A stretch of 7,544 nt of DNA from NCBI GenBank assembly GCA_016930735.1, contig JAFGGF010000173.1, positions 1 to 7,544 of the forward strand, written 5' to 3'. The notes below the pieces were generated by a model, which did not search any database, was not told the origin of the DNA, and was given only the letters and a program-made list of their open reading frames with translations. Made by a program: the position numbers and the translations under genes. The stretch's first letter is position 1. Every line of letters starts with the position of its first letter. Below are positions 1-5,889 of the stretch, piece by piece. Source of the DNA: Prolixibacteraceae bacterium. GTDB taxonomy: Bacteria; Bacteroidota; Bacteroidia; Bacteroidales; Prolixibacteraceae.

Positions 1-1879
1 TAAAAATATTATCCTGAATTGTTGGATTAGCCACTTGACAATAAATACCACTTATATTTGTTTCCCCTGTGCTTCTTATGGTATTATTCTGAATAATTCC
101 TTTTGACCTATAACAATAAATTCCGTTTTCATTGCAATACGAAATAGTATTATTTTTGACAAGTGGATTGCTGTTCACGCCACAATATACACCTGAGTTA
201 TTGTCAATAAGAATATTACCTGTTATAGTAGGTGATGAATTTTCTACATAAATTACCCAGCAACCATTAATAATTTTAAACCCATTAACAACACTACCCC
301 TTGTTTCTCCATCTGTGATCAGAAATGCCTGTACGCCTGTTCCATCCACACAATCGATGATACAGTTTTCAGGACCATTCTCTGATTTAACAACAATCGC
401 TTTCCCATTAAATTTTAAATACAGGTTTCCTTCACCAGTGTAAGTGCCATCTGCCACAAGAACAGTGTCACCCGGATTTGCAGCATCCATAGCCGATTGA
501 ATGGTTGGATAATCTTCGGATGGAACATTTAACGTAAAATAACATTCACCTAAGGGGCGCACAGTAAGGTTTGTTATAATTACACTGTCGCAGTTATTAA
601 TTGTTTTAAATTCCCTGTAATACCGACCGGCAACCGTTAATCCGAAATAACTTTCCCCTTCGCAAATTGTAATATCTTCTTCAATGTTATAAGAAGGATT
701 AACAGTTAAATAGGTAGTTACAATACTATCTCCGCCAGTGGAAGAGCTTAAGGTTCTCTGAAAAACTCCTGTTTCGTTATGCCCTTCATATTCTTCGCCC
801 TGGCAGATAGAAACATTTTCGGTGAAATCGCCCGGGCCAACCTGCAATTCAATGGCACCCATATCAATAACTGCAGTTCCATCACCATCGCCATCAAAAA
901 GACGGGGATCGCCATTAAAGTCCGTTTCCCCTATCCTTAAGCCTGTTGTATCGGGGCTTCCGGCATCAACACAAGGAGAAACAAGCGCTAAAAAATAATC
1001 GTCGTCATAAAATAAAGGGGCATTCGAAATATTGCCATCAACTCCAGCCAGGTTAACTTCACTAATTGATCCATCTGTTTCACCGATGAAATAATCTCCC
1101 CCTGAATTTTCATATAAATCGTTGTACAAAATATTTGGAGAGGAGCTGGTTCCGGTAACGACAACACCTATCCCATCAGAAAATGCTATAATATTATTTA
1201 TTATTTCAGGAGATGAGTTTTTAATATAAATTCCACCACAAAGCCCATCTTCCTCACTATTTGAATTTCCAACAATTGTATTGTTAACAATAGAGGGTGA
1301 ACAATAATAGCAATAAATTCCACCTCCTTTTGAAGAAAAATTGTTAATAATAATATTATTACTAACAATTGCTGAAGACCTGGATAAGTCAATACCACCA
1401 CCTTCTCCCAAGCCACCACAATTCTTAATGAGATTGGAATTTATTACAGGTAACGCTTCTGAACTACAGGATATTCCCATTTTACAGTCTTCAATAATGT
1501 TATTTTTAATGGTTGGCGTTGAACCTGCATAAGCCCAGATACCCCATGTTGCATTTCTGATTGTAAAACCTTCAATCGTACTTTTACAATCCTGACTATT
1601 AAAAACAAAGCCTGCTGAATATGATCCATTTTGACAATCAATGATACAATTTTCGGGACCAAACTCCGATTTTATAATTACAGAGTCAGCAGCATAACCA
1701 TTAAAATTAATTTCTTCATTGTAAATTCCGTCAGCTACCTGAATTGTATCTCCGTTTTGGGCATTGTTAATAGCTTCCTGTATTGTTGCAAACTGTGAAG
1801 GAACTTTGATTGAATTGGGGAAAACTGATATGGCAAAAACCAATAAAATTCCAGTAATAAAATACTTTGAATTTTTCAT
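1..1879 (-). CDS. Secreted right-handed beta-helix protein with two helix modules (3' end beyond window)
   Basis: An uninterrupted frame of 626 codons runs from an ATG at 1879 off the left edge, so the C-terminus, including any sorting domain, is not visible. Residues 1-22 form a signal peptide (two Lys, then a hydrophobic core ITGILLVFAISVF) without a lipobox Cys, so export through Sec is expected. Residues 25-85 are the start module of a DUF1565/beta-helix fold (ATIQEAINNAQNGDTIQVAD, then GPENCIIDC). Residues 101-235 contain about 22-residue beta-helix rungs of the type GIYCxxSxPxIxNNxI. Residues 287-345 resemble a choice-of-anchor Q segment (SPCVDAGSPD, DFNGDPR, DMGAIEL). Residues 358-440 hold two C-x-GE-x-Y cassettes typical of Bacteroidota surface proteins. 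From residue 452 a second beta-helix module begins (DYPTIQSAMDAANPGDTVLV) and continues to the edge. It is likely a cell-surface or secreted carbohydrate-binding or adhesin-like protein; no enzymatic residues are recognisable. No promoter is evident in the 45 bp before it, so it may be transcribed with the DUF362 gene. Confidence 0.85.
   Translation of the reverse strand, partial: MKNSKYFITGILLVFAISVFPNSIKVPSQFATIQEAINNAQNGDTIQVADGIYNEEINFNGYAADSVIIKSEFGPENCIIDCQNGSYSAGFVFNSQDCKSTIEGFTIRNATWGIWAYAGSTPTIKNNIIEDCKMGISCSSEALPVINSNLIKNCGGLGEGGGIDLSRSSAIVSNNIIINNFSSKGGGIYCYYCSPSIVNNTIVGNSNSEEDGLCGGIYIKNSSPEIINNIIAFSDGIGVVVTGTSSSPNILYNDLYENSGGDYFIGETDGSISEVNLAGVDGNISNAPLFYDDDYFLALVSPCVDAGSPDTTGLRIGETDFNGDPRLFDGDGDGTAVIDMGAIELQVGPGDFTENVSICQGEEYEGHNETGVFQRTLSSSTGGDSIVTTYLTVNPSYNIEEDITICEGESYFGLTVAGRYYREFKTINNCDSVIITNLTVRPLGECYFTLNVPSEDYPTIQSAMDAANPGDTVLVADGTYTGEGNLYLKFNGKAIVVKSENGPENCIIDCVDGTGVQAFLITDGETRGSVVNGFKIINGCWVIYVENSSPTITGNILIDNNSGVYCGVNSNPLVKNNTISYCNENGIYCYRSKGIIQNNTIRSTGETNISGIYCQVANPTIQDNIF
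344..526 (-). repeat. Internal duplication, copy 2 (start module of second beta-helix)
   Basis: Residues 452-512 of the beta-helix protein repeat residues 25-85. Shared features in the same order are VPS, (A/P)TIQ, NPGDT or NGDT, VADG.Y, FNG, VIIKSE or VVKSE, and GPENCIIDC followed by a DG or NG turn. The match is also visible in the DNA around GPENCIIDC (about 350-370 against 1635-1655). It marks the start of a second complete beta-helix rather than continuation of the first. Confidence 0.85.
560..811 (-). repeat. Two tandem C-x-GE-x-Y cassettes within the beta-helix protein
   Basis: Residues 358-395 (ICQGEEYEG ... GVFQRTL ... GGDSIVTTYLTVNP) and 405-441 (ICEGESYFG ... GRYYREF ... NNCDSVIITNLTVRP) are two copies of a roughly 40-residue unit. 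The unit is widespread in secreted Bacteroidota proteins, normally written as C.GE.Y then a Gly-Tyr or Gly-Phe strand then GCDSI.TL.LTV.P. In the first copy the usual Cys before DS is replaced by Gly (GGDS), so only the second copy retains both Cys residues of a possible disulfide. The cassettes act as a spacer between the two beta-helix modules. Confidence 0.75.
1625..1807 (-). repeat. Internal duplication, copy 1 (start module of first beta-helix)
   Basis: Residues 25-85 of the beta-helix protein, immediately after the signal peptide. This is the usual N-terminal cap and first rungs of DUF1565-type beta-helix proteins (VPSQFATIQEAINNAQNGDT...). Its partner lies at 344-526, about 427 residues downstream. 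The two have diverged (roughly half the positions identical by eye), so the duplication is old rather than recent. Confidence 0.85.
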
Positions 1880-1924
1880 GATTGGTTAGTTTTTATGTTG
1901 ATTTTTGAAACTTCTATCCGAAAA

Positions 1925-2992
1925 TCATATTTCTTCCATACCCCAAACCTTATTAATGGCATTCCATGGGTAAATCTGAGGTCGTTTGAATTTTCTTTTT
2001 ACATCATCAATCCTTTCTCCCCTCACTTCAATTTCATCCAGGCCTACCGGTTTCATCCCCGATTTTACAGCCCAGTTAAAAGTTGGTATTTCGTCAATTT
2101 CAAAACCCATAATATTTGCAGCAACAAAATCTGTGGCAAGCGGATTGGTGCCGGCAATAATAAGATCCATTTTCACCAGGTCGCCTTCAGCAGGCCCATT
2201 CCCTTCCATTGCTGTTGAAGCATCGATAATGGTAAGCCCCATTTTGCTTGCCCTGACCATATCGATAATTTCATAGGCAATTCCCTCAGAGCCCCTTTCA
2301 AAAGCCTTGTCATGAAGAAAAGAACGAACTGAATAATAAACACTGCCGGGATAAACTCCTATCAGATTTTTCATTCCAAGGGTAACAGTAGCCAACACAT
2401 GGGTTTTCATCATAGGAACCGAAACCAGCAAGTCAGTTTCAGCGACAGACCTGTGAAGTGTAATTTTATTAAAGGCTAATCCATTGGGGACTTCCACATC
2501 AACGAGTTCTCCCGAATGCAGGTTAATTAAAGGAATATCAAGCTCTTTTGCCAAATCGGTATAACCCAGCTTGTCAAATATATATTTCTGCATTGGGTCA
2601 AGGATCTCCGGTTTTCGTGTACGGTATTCCACGCTCCCTTTTTGGTTAAATCCTTCGGCAGAAGCGCTCCCTTCGGCAATACAAACTTCTTTCCCTGAAT
2701 CAATAAATAATTCAGCTATTGCCTTAACTATTTCAGGTTTTGTTGTAAAATGGCTATAGGGCGCGACAAGGTTTGGTTTTAACAATATTTTCCTTTTTCC
2801 CTCCAACACTTTCCCGGTTCCGCCCAATAAATCAACAGCTGTTTCAACTGCATATTTAAAATTCCCGTTTTTGATTTTAACAACACTTACTATGGGAGGG
2901 TTTGTAAACGGATATAAACCTGCTGCAAGTGCAACCGACCCGGCCAGGCTTGTTTTAAGAAAGTCCCGCCGGTTAAATTGATGCCCTTTCAT
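1925..2992 (-). CDS. Tat-exported DUF362 domain protein
   Basis: 355 codons, ATG to TGA. Residues 7-13 read NRRDFLK, a twin-arginine export motif, followed by the hydrophobic stretch TSLAGSVALAAGLYPF, so the protein is probably exported folded across the inner membrane. Residues 66-325 match DUF362: KILLKPNLV (68-76), TTKPEIVKAIAELF (83-96), a central VPMMKTHVLATVTLGMKNL (192-210) and GNGPAEGDLVKMDLIIAGTNP (264-284) followed by a conserved ATDFVAANIMGF. The biochemical role of DUF362 is not established; some members are fused to 4Fe-4S ferredoxin domains, but this one has a single Cys (104) and no cluster motif. Tat export usually indicates a cofactor bound in the cytoplasm, but none can be identified here. 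The next gene on the same strand, the beta-helix protein, starts 45 bp downstream. Family assignment is firm; function is unknown. Confidence 0.92.
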   Translation of the reverse strand: MKGHQFNRRDFLKTSLAGSVALAAGLYPFTNPPIVSVVKIKNGNFKYAVETAVDLLGGTGKVLEGKRKILLKPNLVAPYSHFTTKPEIVKAIAELFIDSGKEVCIAEGSASAEGFNQKGSVEYRTRKPEILDPMQKYIFDKLGYTDLAKELDIPLINLHSGELVDVEVPNGLAFNKITLHRSVAETDLLVSVPMMKTHVLATVTLGMKNLIGVYPGSVYYSVRSFLHDKAFERGSEGIAYEIIDMVRASKMGLTIIDASTAMEGNGPAEGDLVKMDLIIAGTNPLATDFVAANIMGFEIDEIPTFNWAVKSGMKPVGLDEIEVRGERIDDVKRKFKRPQIYPWNAINKVWGMEEI

Positions 2993-3016
2993 GAACTGAT
3001 TTTTGGTATTTTTTTG

Positions 3017-3048
3017 AAAAGTTACAAAAACAACCGGAGTTAAACAAG
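3017..3048 (-). promoter_or_regulatory. Possible promoter of the DUF362 gene
   Basis: On the minus strand CTTG (3048-3045) is followed after 20 bp by TAACTTTT (3024-3017). This is one base off the Bacteroidota -7 consensus TAnnTTTG and has the usual -33 to -7 spacing. It would place the transcript start about 15-20 bases before the ATG at 2992. The motif is weak in AT-rich DNA, so this is a suggestion only. Confidence 0.3.
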
Positions 3049-3091
3049 GTTCAAAAATTAATTATCAGGTAATTTCCTAAATTCCGGATTA

Positions 3092-3498
3092 TCAGCTCTG
3101 TTTTCTACTTCTTTTTTTGTTTTTTCTGAAAGAAAAAGGAACAAAAGTAAAACCTTTTATACCATATTTCCTGGCAAGCAATTCGAGCCCGATTAACGAA
3201 AACCTCCACCCGGCAAAATTGAAACAGTTGCAAAAACCAATATCCTGTTGAAATCTTTCAGTTGTTCGATAACTGCTTTAACTTATTCTTCGGTTGGTGG
3301 TTTGCTTCTGTTGTTAAGTTTCAATTTATTTGAAAGCAAACGAAAAAAAGCATTAGCCAATTCCCGGGTTTACCTGGTCTCATTCCCGGCATCGTCCATT
3401 ACTTTATGCAAAGCTTTTTTGTATCCTTTGCATATTTTTTTGCCTGAATATTATCTGAAAAATTTTAATCTTATTAAACCGGGAATTAATGTATCCAT
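3092..3498 (-). pseudogene. Decayed small LETM1-like protein gene (three TAA stops, one frameshift)
   Basis: Reading the minus strand from an ATG at 3498 gives protein-like sequence interrupted by TAA at 3451-3453, 3370-3372 and 3283-3285. The segments between stay in one frame: YSGKKICKGYKKALHKVMDD, TRELANAFFRLLSNKLKLNN and VKAVIEQLKDFNRILVFATV, then SILPGGG. At about 3199-3201 one base is missing from a T run; shifting the frame continues with SLIGLELLARKYGIKGFTFV and stops at TGA 3092-3094. Rejoined, it is about 135 residues. The order QLKD - hydrophobic segment - LPGG - hydrophobic - (V/L)P(S/F)xF resembles the LETM1-like domain of small bacterial proteins; this naming is from memory and tentative. 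All three stops sit where Glu is plausible (E-E-stop-V-K, T-R-stop-T-R-E), consistent with GAA to TAA changes. The gene is very likely dead. It lies head-to-tail upstream of the DUF362 gene. Confidence 0.8.
3111..3147. repeat. Imperfect A/T-rich inverted repeat
   Basis: A pyrimidine-rich run (3111-3127) faces a purine-rich run (3130-3147); about 13 of 16 positions can pair around a short loop. It overlaps the last codons of the decayed gene. On neither strand is it followed by a T tract, so it is not a standard intrinsic terminator. It may simply be low-complexity sequence. Confidence 0.3.
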
Positions 3499-3610
3499 TA
3501 TCCTGCTTTACAAAATCCAGGATTTAATTGTTCCCTTATAAAATTACATTAATGAATATTAAATGTTTTAATATTATATTAATTTGCAACCTCCTTAATT
3601 TTATATTGAT

Positions 3611-4351
3611 ATGAAATTGATTTTTACGATATCAGTCCTGACTTTTATTCTTGGAATTACATCATTAAGAAGTCAGGAAATTGAAAATAAAAATGAAGAA
3701 TTTTACTATAACCTGAAAATGAGTTTTGTAAAAATCGGCGAAGGTATTATTAAGGTGAAAAACGATACTACCCCCGGAATGTCTTATATTATGGCAGATA
3801 TACAGACTACAGGGATAATTAAGGTATTATACAATGCAGGTTATTTTTACAGTGCTGATATGGATAAAAACACTGGGTTTCCTTTCAAGGCCAATAAAAT
3901 CCTGAATGAAGGCAAATTCCATACTGAAAACGAATTACTTTTCGACCGGACTACCCGCCCGGATTCCTGTATTATCCACAGCCAGCTTTCGGGGATTAAA
4001 ATTTTCCCGATGGAAGTATATGATATACTGACAGGATATTTTAAATACAGGGCCGATATATTAAACACAACGCAGGAGCCTGGCCAGAAATGGATGGTGA
4101 AATGCTGTTTTGCCGATAAAGAGTGGGATTTAAAAATTACCTATGCCGGCAGAGAAAATATCAAAACAATATGGGGTGACACTCCTTGCATAAAATGTTT
4201 TGTTTCAACACTTGCCGGCCCGATTTTTAAAAATGAAAACGATATGATGATGTGGATTACGGATGACCTGAATCATGTCCCCGTTAAATTCAAGGCAAAT
4301 CTGAAAATCGGTTCTTTTATCTGTGACCTTACCGATTATCGCATACAGTAA
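3611..4351 (+). CDS. Secreted DUF3108 domain protein
   Basis: 246 codons, ATG to TAA. Residues 1-21 are a signal peptide (MKLIFTISVLTFILGITS), with likely cleavage near Ser21-Gln22 and no lipobox Cys, so the mature protein is probably periplasmic. The remainder matches DUF3108: an N-terminal strand pair FYYNLKMSFVKIGEGIIKV (31-49), the YDILTGYFKYRA segment (137-148), and the family's closing signature MMMWITDDLNHVPVKFKANL (212-231) followed by KIGSFICDLTDY. The function of DUF3108 is not established; the fold is thought to be a beta-rich lipocalin-like or barrel type. Five Cys (120, 165, 166, 193, 196, with another at 238) might form disulfides. A possible -7 box, TTAATTTG, lies at 3579-3586 with no clear -33 partner. 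It is convergent with the PAS gene, with only 8 bp between the stop codons. Confidence 0.88.
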   Translation: MKLIFTISVLTFILGITSLRSQEIENKNEEFYYNLKMSFVKIGEGIIKVKNDTTPGMSYIMADIQTTGIIKVLYNAGYFYSADMDKNTGFPFKANKILNEGKFHTENELLFDRTTRPDSCIIHSQLSGIKIFPMEVYDILTGYFKYRADILNTTQEPGQKWMVKCCFADKEWDLKITYAGRENIKTIWGDTPCIKCFVSTLAGPIFKNENDMMMWITDDLNHVPVKFKANLKIGSFICDLTDYRIQ

Positions 4352-4359
4352 AAGTGGCT

Positions 4360-5793
4360 CTATTTCGATTGATTTTCGAGTTCTTTAATTCTCTCTTTTA
4401 ACTCGTTTATCCGGAATTCCCTCCCGACAAATAATTGGTTAAATTCTTCCAGTTCCTTATTCTTTTCTTCCAGTTCTGATGTTCGTTCTTTAACTATTTC
4501 TTCAAGGTGTTCCTTATATTCTATTAATTTGTTTTCAGCCTCTTTCCGTTTCGAAATATCCCTGATTGTAGTTACCATACCATCATATTCCCCATCCAGA
4601 ATTTTTGGGATCAGCCAGCCATTTTGCCAGGTATCTCTGCCGGCAGGTGTTTTCACATAAACCTCGTACCAGGTTGGTTCCAGGCTGTTTTTTGCTTTCA
4701 GGTAACTGACTTTAAATTCTTTAATGGTTTCTTCGGGAAAATCCTTTAAAACACAATTCCCTGTAATCTGATTAACCGGAACTCCTGCAATTTCTTCCGT
4801 TGCATGGTTAGCATAATAAATTACATCTTGTTTGTCCGAAACCCAAATTCCATCCTGAACACCTTCTATAATATTTTCATAAAAATCTTTTGTTAATGCT
4901 ATTTTTTCTTCGGCATTTTTCCGGGCAGTAATATCTTCCCCTGAACTTAGTATCCCTTCTGTTTCACCATTCGCATTTTTTAACAGGCGGTTATGCCAGG
5001 CTATTATTTTTTGCTCGCCTGTACTGCTTAATACCGGATTTTCATAAAACTCCACCAGTTCGGTTTTTCCTTCCATTAATTGGTTAAATACATTCTTTAC
5101 TTCATTGTTAATGTTTTTGGGCACAAAATGTTCAAACCAGTTTTTGCCTTCAATATTTTCAACCGGTGAATTTAAAACCTCTGAAGCTTTTCGATTTGCC
5201 AGTGTAATTTCTCCGTTTCTGTTTAAAACAATCAGAATCACACCTGCAACATCAAGATAATTTTTATTCTTTGATTTTTCGGTTTCAAGTTTTTCATTTA
5301 AAGAAACCAATTGCTCATTTGACTGTTTTATTTCCTCCATCTGGGCTATAAGCTCTTCATTTTGTGCAGCTATTTCTTCATTCTTCTGCTGCAGTTCCAT
5401 ATCAAATTTTTTCCACTCGGTGATATCTTCAAATATGGTTGCAAAATATCCATAAGAAGGCGAATAAGCTTTGATTAAAAACCACTTATCTAACGGCATA
5501 CTGTAATTTTCAAAAATTATTGATTCTCCTTTTTGTGCTACCTTGCCATATTTATCAATCCAATCAGATTCTATACCTGGTATAACTTTCGTGACAGGTT
5601 TTCCAATAATTTTATCTTTTTTAAATCCGGTCAGTTGCTCAAATGCATTATTTACTTCCAAAAAAATGTAATCAATGGGATGATTATTTTCATCAACGAC
5701 AATTTTATGAAAAGCAAACCCATTCAGCATATTGTCAAATAATTCCTGAAGGGTTACAAAAAAACCATCATCTTTTTTAATCGAATCGGGCAT
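4360..5793 (-). CDS. Triple-PAS sensor protein without a kinase domain
   Basis: 477 codons, ATG to TAG, with no signal peptide or membrane segment, so cytoplasmic. PAS 1 spans about residues 15-130 (DYIFLEVNNAFEQLTGF ... IIGKPVTKVIPG ... ATIFEDITEWK). A Glu/Gln-rich coiled coil follows (130-175). PAS 2 covers about 176-292 (ILIVLNRNGEITLANRKASE ... GEDITARKNAE) and PAS 3 about 300-415 (GIWVSDKQDVIYYANHATEE ... TTIRDISKRKEAE). A second coiled coil runs from 416 to the end and contains KERTSELEEKNKELEEF, the linker that normally leads into a histidine kinase. The protein stops there with FNQLFVGREFRINELKERIK and a few residues more, with no H-box or ATPase domain, GGDEF or methyl-accepting region. 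It is probably a sensory input protein that acts through dimerisation or binding to a separate partner. Ligand or cofactor cannot be read from the sequence. It lies 96 bp after rmuC on the same strand. Confidence 0.9.
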   Translation of the reverse strand: MPDSIKKDDGFFVTLQELFDNMLNGFAFHKIVVDENNHPIDYIFLEVNNAFEQLTGFKKDKIIGKPVTKVIPGIESDWIDKYGKVAQKGESIIFENYSMPLDKWFLIKAYSPSYGYFATIFEDITEWKKFDMELQQKNEEIAAQNEELIAQMEEIKQSNEQLVSLNEKLETEKSKNKNYLDVAGVILIVLNRNGEITLANRKASEVLNSPVENIEGKNWFEHFVPKNINNEVKNVFNQLMEGKTELVEFYENPVLSSTGEQKIIAWHNRLLKNANGETEGILSSGEDITARKNAEEKIALTKDFYENIIEGVQDGIWVSDKQDVIYYANHATEEIAGVPVNQITGNCVLKDFPEETIKEFKVSYLKAKNSLEPTWYEVYVKTPAGRDTWQNGWLIPKILDGEYDGMVTTIRDISKRKEAENKLIEYKEHLEEIVKERTSELEEKNKELEEFNQLFVGREFRINELKERIKELENQSK

Positions 5794-5815
5794 AATAACA
5801 TTTTTAATTTTAAAA

Positions 5816-5847
5816 GTAAGTTACGGGATTTCTGCCAATTATTCAAG
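5816..5847 (-). promoter_or_regulatory. Possible promoter of the PAS gene
   Basis: In the 96 bp between rmuC and the PAS gene, minus-strand CTTG (5847-5844) is followed after 20 bp by TAACTTAC (5823-5816). It deviates from TAnnTTTG at the last two positions. Position is suitable, 22 bp before the ATG at 5793, and the arrangement matches the candidate before the DUF362 gene. Read-through from rmuC cannot be excluded. Confidence 0.3.
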
Positions 5848-5889
5848 AGCAGCTTATTTTAAATATAACAGAGGGACGTTTATTAAACT

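Noticed and set aside
1201..1662. Short frames on both strands inside the beta-helix region
   Set aside because: They overlap the uninterrupted 626-codon minus-strand frame with signal peptide and clear repeats; their Leu/Ile-rich translations are off-frame readings of the repeats.
1895..2276. Plus-strand open frames of about 100 codons opposite the DUF362 gene
   Set aside because: They are antisense to a well-supported DUF362 coding sequence and have no recognisable protein features.
3283..3453. TAA read as a sense codon (alternative genetic code)
   Set aside because: The intact genes have no in-frame TAA, the DUF3108 gene ends with TAA, and the decayed gene also carries a frameshift that recoding would not explain.
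3248..3541. Plus-strand open frame of 97 codons in the DUF362-DUF3108 gap
   Set aside because: It lies opposite the decayed LETM1-like gene. Its translation has no recognisable domain, while the minus strand gives coherent family-like segments, so it is an antisense shadow.
3588..3597. ACCTCCTTAA before the DUF3108 gene as a ribosome binding site
   Set aside because: On the plus strand it resembles the 16S 3' end itself rather than its complement, so it could not pair with the ribosome.
4352..4359. Bidirectional terminator between the convergent DUF3108 and PAS genes
   Set aside because: The gap is 8 bp, and no hairpin followed by a T tract is visible over the two gene ends.
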